Counted from the first letter of the stretch, positions 8,011-16,869 are shown. The stretch is 64,000 bases of DNA from Clostridia bacterium (GCA_017525875.1 JAFXSG010000013.1:64154-128153), one strand, 5' to 3'. The notes: a model not told the origin generated them from the letters alone. Made by a program: numbers and translations.

Positions 8011-9058
8011 CCGCATCAGATTTACTGTCTTCGGAACGTCGCACGGCGTGGCAGTCGGATGCACTCTCGACGGACTTCCGGCCGGGTTCAAGCCGGATCT
8101 TGACGCCGTCCGTTTCGAACTATCCCGCCGTTCGCCGCGAGCTTCTTCCGAAAGCACTTCGAGGCAGGAGGACGATGAGTTTGAGATCCTTTCAGGTCTG
8201 TTTAACGGCTGCACCGACGGCGCGCCGATTTGTGCCGTATTCAAAAACAAAAATGCTGATCCCGCCGATTATAAGGCAGGAACGGTACGGCCTTCGCACG
8301 CCGATTACACGGCATACGTTAAATACAGCGGCTGTAACGATCCTCGCGGCGGCGGCATGTTCTCCGGGCGAATGACTGCTCCGATCGTGTTTGCAGGTGC
8401 GCTTATCAAACAGCTTCTTGCCTGTGAAGGCATTTCGATCCGTTCGCACATCGCGAACGTCGGCGGTATTATCGACGATCCCTTTGTTCCGACGTGCTGC
8501 AGCGTTCCCGAGCTCGATCCGTTCTTCCCGCTAGTCAACAGCGGAAAAAAGCCTTTGTTCGAAGCGCTTTTCGACGAAGTCAGATCCTGCGGGGACAGCA
8601 TCGGCGGAACTGTCGAGTGCCTGATCTCGGGCGTTCCGGTCGGGATCGGCGAGCCTTTCTTCGACAGTATCGAAAGCGTTCTTTCGCATATTCTCTTTTC
8701 CATTCCCGGCGTACACGGCGTTGAGTTCGGAGCAGGCTTTTCTCTGGCTTCAATGAGAGGCAGCGAAGCGAACGATGCGATACTTGCCGGTGGAAAAACG
8801 TCCACGAACAACTCCGGCGGGATAAACGGCGGCATCTCAAACGGCATGCCGATCATCTTCAGATGTGTATTCAGGCCTGTCCCATCGATAGCGGCAGAGC
8901 AGGATTCGATCGATATCGAAACGGGTAAGGCAGTCAAGGTCAGGCTCTCCGGAAGGCATGACGCATGCATCCTTCCCCGCGGGTGTGCTGTGATCGAAGC
9001 GGCCGCAGCGATCGCGGTTTACGATCTTTTCACACGTGGAGGAAACGCGCATGAGTAA
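7994..9058 (+). CDS. aroC: Chorismate synthase
   Basis: 354 residues. Eliminates phosphate from EPSP to give chorismate, using reduced FMN. The N-terminal GTSHGVAVGCTLDGLPAG, the DPRGGGMFSGRMTA stretch and the C-terminal STNNSGGINGGISNG are family signatures. The ATG at 7994 is chosen because GGAGG lies eight bases upstream, inside the end of aroA; the longer reading from 7979 lacks a site. Confidence 0.95.
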   Translation: MNSFGDRIRFTVFGTSHGVAVGCTLDGLPAGFKPDLDAVRFELSRRSPRASSESTSRQEDDEFEILSGLFNGCTDGAPICAVFKNKNADPADYKAGTVRPSHADYTAYVKYSGCNDPRGGGMFSGRMTAPIVFAGALIKQLLACEGISIRSHIANVGGIIDDPFVPTCCSVPELDPFFPLVNSGKKPLFEALFDEVRSCGDSIGGTVECLISGVPVGIGEPFFDSIESVLSHILFSIPGVHGVEFGAGFSLASMRGSEANDAILAGGKTSTNNSGGINGGISNGMPIIFRCVFRPVPSIAAEQDSIDIETGKAVKVRLSGRHDACILPRGCAVIEAAAAIAVYDLFTRGGNAHE

Positions 9059-9809
9059 AGGCATAGATCTGATCGAAGAACTGCGCTGCGAGCTTGATGA
9101 GATAGATTCCGATATTGCGGAGCTGCTTCAAGAGCGCTATGACGTCTGTCTGCAGATCGCCCGCGAAAAGCGCTTGAACGGCATAGCGCTTGAAAACCTC
9201 GGGCGTGAAGAGGAGATAATCTTCAATCAGAGCGCGAAATGCTCCAAATACAGCGAAGAGGCAAAGAGCGTATTCCGCTCAATAATCGACGGATCAAAGC
9301 GGCTTCAGCGGCAAAGTCTTAATCTATACCTCGTCGGCATGCCGAACAGCGGGAAAACAAAGCTTGCAGGCAGGCTTGGCCTGCTGCTCGGTCGGAGGAG
9401 AATAGACACCGATTCACTGGTCATGCGGAGCGAGAATAAAACGATCGACCGTATTTTCGACGAATCAGGTGAGGCATATTTCCGCGAGATCGAGCATCAG
9501 GTCCTCTGCCGCGCTGCAGCGACGGGCGATCTTGTTGTTGCGACCGGCGGAGGTATCCTTACTTATGAGAAAAACCTCCCGATCCTCAAAAACAGCGGCG
9601 TAACCGTTTTTTTGGACCGGGATCCGGAATGCCTTGCCCGCGCGAGAGTGCACAATCGTCCGCTCATTCGCGGCGGGATCGACGACATAATGCGGCTATA
9701 CAATGAGCGGATAGAACAATACCGCTCCGAGTCGGATCTTACAGTCGATCCGGACGACGAAGCGGCAGTTGAAAAAATAGCGGAGTTCTTTAACGGCAAA
9801 ATCAGCTGA
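9051..9809 (+). CDS. Bifunctional chorismate mutase (AroQ type) / shikimate kinase
   Basis: 252 residues made of two enzymes. Residues 1-85 form an all-helical AroQ chorismate mutase (LIEELRCELDEIDSDIAELL, QIAREKRLNG). Residues 90-252 are a shikimate kinase with the P-loop GMPNSGKT (96-103), IDTDSLV, FREIE (144-148), the GGGIL loop (166-170) and the lid arginines of RPLIRG. It would phosphorylate shikimate before AroA and convert chorismate to prephenate after AroC, so its two halves bracket the rest of the operon. The ATG at 9051 has GGAGG seven bases upstream; a GTG at 9036 is an inferior alternative. It overlaps aroC by eight bases. No prephenate dehydratase or dehydrogenase follows. Confidence 0.9.
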   Translation: MSKGIDLIEELRCELDEIDSDIAELLQERYDVCLQIAREKRLNGIALENLGREEEIIFNQSAKCSKYSEEAKSVFRSIIDGSKRLQRQSLNLYLVGMPNSGKTKLAGRLGLLLGRRRIDTDSLVMRSENKTIDRIFDESGEAYFREIEHQVLCRAAATGDLVVATGGGILTYEKNLPILKNSGVTVFLDRDPECLARARVHNRPLIRGGIDDIMRLYNERIEQYRSESDLTVDPDDEAAVEKIAEFFNGKIS

Positions 9810-10667
9810 TCAGATGTTCAGCAGTATCAGAGCGGCAATTATCATCGCAAACCCGATGTATTTTCTGCCGCTCGCTTTTTCTTTGAACAGCAGAATGCCC
9901 GCGATGCCGATCAGGATGATAGCGCCGATATTGTAAACCGGATAGGTTACAACTGCGGGAACGCTTTCAAGCGCATGCAGCAGAAATCTTGTTGAGAAAT
10001 AGTTCGGGATGCCGATAAGGATGCCGAAAGCGATATCCTGCCAACAAATCGGTCTATGCTTTACGATGACGATGATCGCCGATACAATGGCTGCGGAGCA
10101 GAATACACAGACCATGTAAAGGTCTTTGAGGTCTGCGTTCCCGAGCTTGTCGTAGATGTTCGCAAGCGATTCGACAAGCCCGCCGAACAGCAGGAGCGCA
10201 AGCAGATAGATAAAGACGGTGCGCGAACCGCTGCCGTTCTTTTTTTCGTTGGGATCAAAGTAAATAATGATTATTGCGGCGACCGCGATCACCATGCCGA
10301 TCATCTGCAGGACCGTCGGCATTTCACGGAACACTACTATCGCCATAAGCGAAGGCACTATCACGCCAAGCTTCATGAACACCGAGGACAGCATGACGCC
10401 GTTTTTGCCGATATTGAACTTCATCAGCACGAATGCCGAGAGATAAAGTATGCCGCCGAGCGCGCCGAGACCGACGGCAAAAGGCAAACCGTTCTCGGCC
10501 GGGCCGATCTGCTTTCCGCTCGTCAACATGAAAGCTGCCGCGATGGAGGCACACACTATATAGTTCGCCATGAACATAGCGAAGTTGTTGCGAACGTGTT
10601 TTTCTCCGAGCCTCATTATTATCGAGACTGCAGAGCTGGTAAAGACCGCGATTATAAGGTAAACCAT
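9810..10667 (-). CDS. EamA/DMT-superfamily transporter
   Basis: 285 residues, about ten hydrophobic segments in two homologous halves, as in drug/metabolite transporters of the EamA type. The substrate cannot be read from sequence; family members export amino acids, purines or other small metabolites. A glycine-rich first repeat (GLGALGGILYLSAFVLMKF) and the C-terminal PVYNIGAIILIGIAGILLFK are typical. GGGAG precedes the ATG. The stop codons of this gene and the shikimate kinase fusion abut, with no terminator between them. Confidence 0.8.
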   Translation of the reverse strand: MVYLIIAVFTSSAVSIIMRLGEKHVRNNFAMFMANYIVCASIAAAFMLTSGKQIGPAENGLPFAVGLGALGGILYLSAFVLMKFNIGKNGVMLSSVFMKLGVIVPSLMAIVVFREMPTVLQMIGMVIAVAAIIIIYFDPNEKKNGSGSRTVFIYLLALLLFGGLVESLANIYDKLGNADLKDLYMVCVFCSAAIVSAIIVIVKHRPICWQDIAFGILIGIPNYFSTRFLLHALESVPAVVTYPVYNIGAIILIGIAGILLFKEKASGRKYIGFAMIIAALILLNI

Positions 10668-10743
10668 TCCGACTCCCGTTTATTCCCCGACTGCCCGTTC
10701 TGCAGGCATGTCCGAAGCATCGGCCTGCTTCATTCCAGGGTTT

Positions 10744-11317
10744 TCAGTACTCCGTTTCTTTTGCAAGCTCTTCAAGGAATTCAACCATAAAGGCATGCCT
10801 TTGAGCAGCGATCGATCTTGCTGCCTCCGTATTCATTTCATCTTTCAGGAGCAAAAGCTTCTCATGGAAATGATCTGCGGACGCAGCCAGGTCCCTTCCG
10901 TGTTTTCCGCCGTATGCAAACGTTCTTGCAATGCCGATCGCGCCGATCGCATCCAGTCTGTCCGCATCCTGTACGATCTCAGCTTCAAGAGATGCGGGCT
11001 TCTTTCCCCTGTTTTTGCTGAATGAGACGGAGTTGATGATCGAGCATATCCTTTCGATCTTTTCCGGTTCGATATGACGCTCCGACAAAAAGCGGCGCTT
11101 TTGCGTTGTTTTCCGTACTGAACAGCTTATAGTCGTCCGCATCGTGCAAAAGAGCCGCGAGCGCGACCGTTTCCGTATCACACTCATCATATTCCGACGC
11201 AAGCGTCATTGCGCTGCGGAACACACGCATAGTATGATCGGCGCCGTGTCCGTCGCTGTTGCAGGCAAAAAGCTCTTTAATGTAGCTTATAGCTTCGGTT
11301 ACGATCAAAGGCTGCAT
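10744..11317 (-). pseudogene. HD-domain phosphohydrolase, frameshifted
   Basis: An HD hydrolase split across two frames. Residues 1-73 in the first frame contain GHGADHTMRV and the HDADDYK motif that carries the metal-binding His-Asp pair; after AAAA at about 11100 the sequence continues in the next frame with RRFLSERHIEPEKIERICS and DADRLDAIGAIGIARTFAYG, the expected second half of the domain, to the stop at 10744. One extra base or two missing bases near 11095-11105 explains this. It could be a true loss, a sequencing or assembly error at the short A run, or programmed slippage. The joined protein would be about 190 residues. The ATG at 11317 has AAAGGAAAG upstream. Confidence 0.72.
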
Positions 11318-11392
11318 ATCGATACCGTCTTTCCTTTCACTTCTCTGATTATATCACGCATTTCACCTGCAAACAACACCTTGCCGCGAGCA

Positions 11393-11414
11393 AAAGAAAA
11401 GCCGCTTACGCGGC
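11393..11414 (-). terminator. Terminator after tRNA-Ala
   Basis: Minus strand: GCCGC, four-base loop, GCGGC followed by TTTTCTTTT, beginning nine bases after the tRNA 3' end. Confidence 0.8.
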
Positions 11415-11422
11415 TTAAAATG

Positions 11423-11498
11423 TGGTGGAGATAAGGGGATTCGAACCCCTGACCTCGTGAATGCGAACCACGCGCTCTACCAACTGAGCTATACCCCC
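11423..11498 (-). tRNA. tRNA-Ala, anticodon CGC
   Basis: 76 bases with encoded CCA. The minus strand folds into a full cloverleaf: acceptor GGGGGTA / TATCTCC, D arm GCTCAGTTGGTAGAGC, anticodon arm CGTGG-TTCGCAT-TCACG, T arm CAGGGGTTCGAATCCCCTT region. The G3:U70 wobble pair, the main alanine identity element, is present. The CGC anticodon reads GCG, which suits the GC-rich codon use around it. Confidence 0.95.
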
Positions 11499-11569
11499 AC
11501 GAGCTTATCAGGTTTTTCGGGAAAACAGCTTTGCCATTTTCTCAATGCGTTCTCTCAAACAGCAAAGGC

Positions 11570-11598
11570 ATTATAATACAAATCAAACCGTAAAGCAA
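11570..11598 (-). promoter_or_regulatory. Promoter of tRNA-Ala
   Basis: Minus strand: TTGCTT (11593-11598), 17-base spacer, TATAAT (11570-11575), about 70 bases before the tRNA. Confidence 0.6.
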
Positions 11599-11653
11599 GT
11601 GTTAGAGCGGTCAGTTTTGTTATATATTTTGATTTGTGTTCGTTCAGGTGCCT

Positions 11654-11812
11654 TCAGCGCACGTTCATCCGTAAAAGCAGTGTGCCGGCGGTCACGCTGA
11701 TCATCAGCAGTGCCGTTCCTGCAGCGGCAAGATATCTGTTCAGTCTTATGCAATGCACAAGATACAGTCCGTCGTAAAGCACGCAAGCTGCGCTCAGTAT
11801 CAGTATCAGCAT
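11654..11812 (-). CDS. 52-residue two-helix membrane protein of the ger operon
   Basis: Begins with ATG at 11812 behind ACGGAGGG (spacing about six), 21 bases after the gerAC stop, so it is the fourth gene of the operon. The product, MLILILSAACVLYDGLYL followed by a short loop (VHCIRLNRY) and LAAAGTALLMISVTAGTLLL, has two hydrophobic helices and almost nothing else. Bacillus germinant receptor operons sometimes carry a small two-helix D subunit that tunes receptor function; position and topology suggest an analogue, although I cannot claim homology from this short sequence. Confidence 0.65.
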   Translation of the reverse strand: MLILILSAACVLYDGLYLVHCIRLNRYLAAAGTALLMISVTAGTLLLRMNVR

Positions 11813-11833
11813 TTGTTTCCCTCCGTTTTTTAT

Positions 11834-13042
11834 TTATTGACGCAGTTCCGCGACGTATTCATCGTCAAGAATAAGCTCCACCGAGAAATCGGCTTCGGCA
11901 TTTCTGTAAACCGATTTCCAATCAAACGGTTCGAATTCCGCCGTGGTAAAAAACTGCTTTGCCGCGCTTCGTCCGAAGCCCATAGTATCGCTGCCATTAT
12001 CGCGGCATTTTTCAAACACTTCCTTAAGCTTTGTGCTTAAGTATCCGCTCAGGAGCTCTTTTGCTCCGTTGTTCCAGTCATTTCCGATCGCGCCGGATGG
12101 ATCGTATTCGATCGTCACGTTAAAGCAGAGTTCTGCGGCTATCCTCGGTTTATCGCCGACTTCCACTTTGATTCTGCTGTCCTTCAGTTTCAGATAGATC
12201 GCCGCAGTCCCTTCTCCGCTGATCGGGTAGTCTATCGTCCCTTCAGCGAAGTCGCACCTCCCCATATTGACAAACTGGGTTTCATGTCCGTCCAGGATCG
12301 CCGCAAGTTTTGTTCCGTCAAACACGGCGCAGCCGATCGTTATTCCCTGCATCCCGCCGATCTTTGCATCCTGTTTTGCATCCTTGATCGGTGTTTCGCC
12401 TTTCGTCGTGTTGTCGCGCTGTTTCGCGTCCGTGATGATGCTTTCATCAAAGTAGCCCACCGGCATGGCTGCATCAAACCATCCCCCGTCCGCGGCTTCA
12501 AAGAACAAGGCAACGTTCGTTGCAGCGATCTCGCCCGTTGAGTGAACGTCCGAGATGATATCATCCTGGATCTTCGATACGTTGGCGCCGTTGTTCGCGG
12601 CAATACCGCTTATGTAATCAAGCACACTGCAGCGGGTCATCATCATCAATGCAGACTGTCTTATCCTCAAAACGTCGAAAGAAGCCTTCAGGAAATCCGG
12701 TATCAGGCCCTCTTTGGCAAGCTGTTCGCCAAACAGAAAAACATTCGTCCTCGTAAAGTTAAGCGAGAAAGATATCCTTGAGTCAAGCTCGTTTATCGCT
12801 TCAAACAGGTTATCCGCCTCACATTCAAGGATTATCGAACCGCCGTTCGAGTCGGAATTGTCGCCCGAGCTTTCACGCTGCAGTTCCAGAACAACGTCAT
12901 ACCGTTTTTCTTTGCCCATGTCAGCGCCTATCGCAACCACGTAGCCGCAGCTGTCGATGCTCACAGGGTTTAGGCATGCGCAAAGCTGAAGCAGCATGAA
13001 CGGTACCAAAGCGCATGCGCAGATCTTCACGAGTTTCCGCAT
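11834..13042 (-). CDS. gerAC: Spore germination receptor lipoprotein, GerAC family
   Basis: 402 residues. A signal peptide ends in the lipobox LCAC with Cys23 as the lipidated residue. The Ger(x)C fold follows, with GYVVAIGADMGKEKRYDVVLE near the N-terminus in place of the usual IDxExDD-type opening, and a C-terminal domain ending in AEADFSVELILDDEYV. It is the C subunit of a nutrient germinant receptor in the spore inner membrane. AGGAGG lies six bases before the ATG. It overlaps gerAB by 16 bases. Confidence 0.88.
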   Translation of the reverse strand: MRKLVKICACALVPFMLLQLCACLNPVSIDSCGYVVAIGADMGKEKRYDVVLELQRESSGDNSDSNGGSIILECEADNLFEAINELDSRISFSLNFTRTNVFLFGEQLAKEGLIPDFLKASFDVLRIRQSALMMMTRCSVLDYISGIAANNGANVSKIQDDIISDVHSTGEIAATNVALFFEAADGGWFDAAMPVGYFDESIITDAKQRDNTTKGETPIKDAKQDAKIGGMQGITIGCAVFDGTKLAAILDGHETQFVNMGRCDFAEGTIDYPISGEGTAAIYLKLKDSRIKVEVGDKPRIAAELCFNVTIEYDPSGAIGNDWNNGAKELLSGYLSTKLKEVFEKCRDNGSDTMGFGRSAAKQFFTTAEFEPFDWKSVYRNAEADFSVELILDDEYVAELRQ

Positions 13043-14139
13043 TTTTTCCTCCTCTCTGATCTGACGGCTGACAGTATTCCCGCTGCAAGCACGGGGAACG
13101 CCGTCACCGTTCCGTACCTAAAAACGAGTTCACTCATTCGCACAAACTGCGTATTATCAACCGTTTCTGTTTCAAACAGCAGCATAAGAGCAGCAAGCAT
13201 TACCGACGCTGCTATCGCAGGGCGAATATCGCGTAAACCGAACGCTCCCGCAAACAGTCTTGACGCGGAATACAGATAAAACGAAGCCGAAAGGACAGCT
13301 CCGTTAAGCCAGACGATATTTGCAAGCTTATCCATCCTCATCAAATGCGCCTCAAACTTGTTCAGATGATTGATCCTGAAGAGCGGCATAAAAAGCTCGT
13401 TCAGCTGCCTGTATGTGAATACAAGGCCGACAGCGAGCTGTGCCGCCGCGCATACCGCCGCGGATATCAGGCATGAAGCAGCACCTATCCGGATCGCAGA
13501 ATCTATGCCGTTCAGTCCGTCGGAAACTGTCAGCAGCGAGATCATAGCGGGCAGAAACGTGAAGACTTCACGGAATATCTGAGTCAATATGCTCTTGAGC
13601 CCGCCGCCCGCTGTCGGGAACAAACGATAGACTTCAAAGTCCGAAGATGCGGAAACGATCACGCTCAAAAAAACGATCATCAGCGGGACGGCGAACAGCT
13701 TTGCAGTCCTCGCGATAGTTTCGAAGCCAAGAAAGCAAATAAGTAGTACCGGCGCCATGATGTAGAGCAGAATGCGGGAGTAACTTGCGCCTTGAAAGAA
13801 CAGTCCGTGCAGCGCCTTTAAAAACTGGCTGAGCGGAGAATATGCCGAGAAGATCAGAGTGAAAAACAGTAAAAGAGTTATCACGATCCCAGTCGGACGA
13901 TCGGCCGACTGACATATCAGCTCGGAAAGATTCCCCGCGCCGCTTCGTTTTATCAGTTTAGCGAGCAAAACGAATATCAGGAGCGATATCAGTATCGACG
14001 CAGGCAGCGTATAGTATGCCATATTGCCTCCGGCATACAGCTTTTTTGCTTCATGCGCAAACACTCCCGCGGTCGAGAGCGAAATCGACGCCGCGGCTGT
14101 TCCCTCTTTGATTCCCGAGCATCCAAGCCTCAGATTCAT
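13027..14139 (-). CDS. gerAB: Spore germination permease-like protein, GerAB family
   Basis: 370 residues with about ten hydrophobic segments, an APC-superfamily transporter fold that in Bacillus binds the germinant amino acid. Features include SISLSTAGVFAHEAKKLY near the N-terminus and ANIVWLNGAVLSASFYLYSA in the later half. The ATG at 14139 has GAGGTGG upstream and starts seven bases after gerAA; a GTG at 14160 would overlap gerAA and is less likely. The ligand cannot be predicted from sequence. Confidence 0.88.
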   Translation of the reverse strand: MNLRLGCSGIKEGTAAASISLSTAGVFAHEAKKLYAGGNMAYYTLPASILISLLIFVLLAKLIKRSGAGNLSELICQSADRPTGIVITLLLFFTLIFSAYSPLSQFLKALHGLFFQGASYSRILLYIMAPVLLICFLGFETIARTAKLFAVPLMIVFLSVIVSASSDFEVYRLFPTAGGGLKSILTQIFREVFTFLPAMISLLTVSDGLNGIDSAIRIGAASCLISAAVCAAAQLAVGLVFTYRQLNELFMPLFRINHLNKFEAHLMRMDKLANIVWLNGAVLSASFYLYSASRLFAGAFGLRDIRPAIAASVMLAALMLLFETETVDNTQFVRMSELVFRYGTVTAFPVLAAGILSAVRSERRKKCGNS

Positions 14140-14146
14140 ATCCACC

Positions 14147-15748
14147 TCACTCGAGCGCACTTTCCTCAGCCGTGTTGTTATAGTCGGCAGGCTTGCTCCT
14201 CAGACCGATCCTTCCGCGAATGAATGGCGGTCTCCTTGAAAAAGTCTTCGGCGCAAAAGGCGAAAGAAACGGCACTCCAAATGATTTTACGTTTGCCATA
14301 TAAGCAATGAACAGCATCAGCGCCGTGGCAAGCCCCAGCAGCCCGCCGAGCCATGCCGCGATCACGAATGCTATGCGCAGGTAAGAAGTTCCGACTTGCG
14401 TCGAATAGTCCGGGATGCACAGATTTCCGAGCCCCGAAAGTGCGACAACGATAAGTATCACGGTACTTGCAAGGTTTGCCGCAACCGCAGCCTGACCGAG
14501 AATAAGTCCTCCGATAACGCCTATTGCCTGACCGATGCTCCCCGGTACACGCATACCCGCTTCCCGTATCAGCTGAAAAACGAACAAGAGCAGCAGCATC
14601 TCAAACGGCAGAGGTTCGAACACCATTTCCCGCGATTTGATAATCGTGCTCAGAACTTCCGTTGATATAAGGCCCTGATGATACATTGCAAGAGCGATAA
14701 AATACCCCGGAAGAATGACCGATATCGCTGCGCCGACGTATCGCACGGCACGCAGGAGCGTTCCCACCGGCCGACGCATGTATACGTCCTCCGGGCTGTT
14801 CATCAATGATGCAAGCGTAATAGGCATCACAAGTGCAAACGGGCTGCCTTCAGCAAGCAGCACGGCGGACCCGTTCATGAGATGGGAAGCTGCACGGTCC
14901 GGCCGTTCGGTCGAAAGCGTTCTGGGTATCGGGAAGATCGAATCATCCTCTATAAGCTGATCGATTATTCCGATCCCGATCGCAATGTCGGTCTTTATCC
15001 TTGCCAGCCTTGACTTTATCTCGGATATCAGCGTTTCGTCGGTAAAGCCGGCTCTGTAAACGAGCGCTGTCCGGGTTTTATTCTCGCGCCCTACTTTGCC
15101 GTACTCCACTATCATATCCTCGGTCTTTACGATCCTTCGAAGCAGCGTGATATTGGTCCTCAGAGCCTCCGTGAAGCTTTCCTTCGGGCCTTGAACTATT
15201 CGCTCGTTCTGTGCTTCCGATACGCTCCGCTTTTCGAAACCGCGGCTCTCAACGAGAACAGATGCACAGCAGCCTTCAATGAAAACAGCGGTCATGCCGT
15301 CCATTACAGACGCTTTGACCTTCCGAAGATCTGTCTCCACTTCAGTCTCGGCGATCTCGATCACCTTGGAAAGCAGCCCGCCGATATCCGCCGCGAATCT
15401 CTCATTGCTCTGCATCAGCGGAGCGATGACGAACCGTGAAACGATGCTGTCGTCCGCCATCCCGTTCATGTACACGAGCAGCACTCTGCAGCCGGATCCT
15501 GACCTGAACTTCCTGAAAATAACGTCAGTATTTATTGCGGTATGAAAAGCCACCCTGAGCCTTTGCTCCGTTTCGTCTATCGATGCACCGATGCTTTCCG
15601 CTCCGTGCACGCGCTCATTCCGAAACTCTTCACCGTTTGCGGAAGCATGCGGGATCGATCCGGACTCGCGTTCAAGCAGTTCGAATCTTTCATCGGGCAT
15701 ATCGAATTTCAGGCTTTCAATGATCCTCATGCTCCCGCCAGTTTCCAT
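14147..15748 (-). CDS. gerAA: Spore germination receptor subunit, GerAA family
   Basis: 533 residues. A soluble N-terminal half (about 1-290) with the GerA motif VLVYMNGMADDSIVSRFVI and a C-terminal half of five to six membrane helices starting near SIFPIPRTLSTERPDRAASH (the family P-x-x-TERPD site) form the A subunit, which oligomerises into a pentameric ion channel in characterised receptors. Two ATGs are possible (15748 and 15730); GGGAG before the second is too close, so the start is uncertain by six residues. First gene of gerAA-gerAB-gerAC-small protein, behind a sigma-G/F-type promoter. Confidence 0.9.
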   Translation of the reverse strand: METGGSMRIIESLKFDMPDERFELLERESGSIPHASANGEEFRNERVHGAESIGASIDETEQRLRVAFHTAINTDVIFRKFRSGSGCRVLLVYMNGMADDSIVSRFVIAPLMQSNERFAADIGGLLSKVIEIAETEVETDLRKVKASVMDGMTAVFIEGCCASVLVESRGFEKRSVSEAQNERIVQGPKESFTEALRTNITLLRRIVKTEDMIVEYGKVGRENKTRTALVYRAGFTDETLISEIKSRLARIKTDIAIGIGIIDQLIEDDSIFPIPRTLSTERPDRAASHLMNGSAVLLAEGSPFALVMPITLASLMNSPEDVYMRRPVGTLLRAVRYVGAAISVILPGYFIALAMYHQGLISTEVLSTIIKSREMVFEPLPFEMLLLLFVFQLIREAGMRVPGSIGQAIGVIGGLILGQAAVAANLASTVILIVVALSGLGNLCIPDYSTQVGTSYLRIAFVIAAWLGGLLGLATALMLFIAYMANVKSFGVPFLSPFAPKTFSRRPPFIRGRIGLRSKPADYNNTAEESALE

Positions 15749-15777
15749 CCATCTTAATCAGGCGTTTCCTTAACCCG

Positions 15778-15807
15778 TAGTATGGTTTGTGGTATCAGAA
15801 TTATTCA
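15778..15807 (-). promoter_or_regulatory. Forespore (sigma-G/sigma-F type) promoter of the ger operon
   Basis: Minus strand: TGAATA (15802-15807), 17-base spacer, CATACTA (15778-15784), about 30 bases before gerAA. These match the -35 and -10 boxes known for Bacillus sigma-G and sigma-F promoters. No good sigma-A promoter is seen here. Confidence 0.7.
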
Positions 15808-15852
15808 TCCTTATCCGTCATATCATTTAACAGCAAAATCCGGAGGCCGAAA

Positions 15853-16767
15853 ATGAAGGTTTATTTGATCTCAAAACGAACGCTTATCTATATTGCTGCC
15901 GCAGCAGTTGTCCTTATCGCGGCTGTGATGATCGCGGTTTTTTCCTCCGCGAACGGATCCGCTTCAAGGGACGGAACGAATAAAGAAAAAGAACGGCACA
16001 GTGAATACGTCCGGGACGGATCTGATCCCGGCAGCAGTTCATACAGCAACGGAACAGACAGCAAAACCGCAAGCACCGGTGTTGTGGACGAATATGAAAT
16101 CGAGGTTTTTGCCGGTCTTATGAAAGAGCTGCCCGTTTACAGCGTGAACAGGAGCGATAGAAAGATCGCATTGACCATCGACGCCGCATGGGAGGACGAT
16201 AAAACTCCGTTCATCCTTTCTACGCTTGAAAAATACGGCATAAAAGCCACTTTCTTTCTTTGCGGTTTCTGGGTAAAGGATTATCCTGAGATGGTCAAGG
16301 CCATCGCCGACGCGGGGCACGAGATCGGCAACCATTCAATGACTCACCCTCATATGAGCAGGCTTTCGTCCGATGCGATCGTCAGCGAGCTTAATGCCTT
16401 TGAAAGTATTATTGAGCCTATCATCGGTAAAAAGACCAGGCTGTTCAGAGCTCCGTTCGGCGAATACAACGACAACGTCATCAATACTGTGAGGAAAAAC
16501 GGTTATGAGCCCGTTCAATGGAATATCGACACGGTCGATTGGAAGAGCGAGCGTTCCGCGCAGACGATACTTGATACGGTACTGCCAAAGCTTTCAGACG
16601 GTTCGATCATTCTTTCGCACAACAACGGATATAAGATCGAGCAGTATCTGCCCACTTTGATAGAATCGGCGCTCGCCCAGGGCTACCAATTCGTAACGGT
16701 CAGCGAACTGCTCCTTTCAGGCGATACAGTGATAGACGTCAACGGTGTTCAAAAACAGCTCAATTGA
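15853..16767 (+). CDS. Polysaccharide deacetylase, PdaB-like sporulation type
   Basis: 304 residues. An N-terminal membrane anchor (LIYIAAAAVVLIAAVMIAV, about residues 10-28) leads to a Ser/Lys-rich linker and a carbohydrate esterase 4 domain. The zinc-binding histidines are in GNHSMTHPHMS and the later LFRAPFGEYN and ILSHNNG motifs are present. The first motif reads LTIDAAWEDDKT, not the catalytic TFDDGP, resembling PdaB (TFDISWG-like), whose activity is unclear. The ATG at 15853 is chosen because of GGAGG eight bases upstream; the reading frame is open further upstream. It diverges from the ger operon, consistent with a spore-cortex or envelope role. Confidence 0.85.
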   Translation: MKVYLISKRTLIYIAAAAVVLIAAVMIAVFSSANGSASRDGTNKEKERHSEYVRDGSDPGSSSYSNGTDSKTASTGVVDEYEIEVFAGLMKELPVYSVNRSDRKIALTIDAAWEDDKTPFILSTLEKYGIKATFFLCGFWVKDYPEMVKAIADAGHEIGNHSMTHPHMSRLSSDAIVSELNAFESIIEPIIGKKTRLFRAPFGEYNDNVINTVRKNGYEPVQWNIDTVDWKSERSAQTILDTVLPKLSDGSIILSHNNGYKIEQYLPTLIESALAQGYQFVTVSELLLSGDTVIDVNGVQKQLN

Positions 16768-16772
16768 TGCAG

Positions 16773-16798
16773 AGGTCCGGTAAACCCGGACCTTTTTT
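16773..16798 (+). terminator. Terminator after the PdaB-like gene
   Basis: AGGTCCGG / CCGGACCT stem with TTTTTT, six bases after the stop codon. Confidence 0.88.
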
Positions 16799-16869
16799 AT
16801 AAACAAAGTGAAATATACACTGGAAATGTCCCAAATCGTGTTTTCTGTCTTTAATTTCAATTGAATATG

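Noticed and set aside
7348-8250. 300-codon minus-strand frame in the aro region
   Set aside because: Antisense to aroA and aroC; both of those carry complete motifs.
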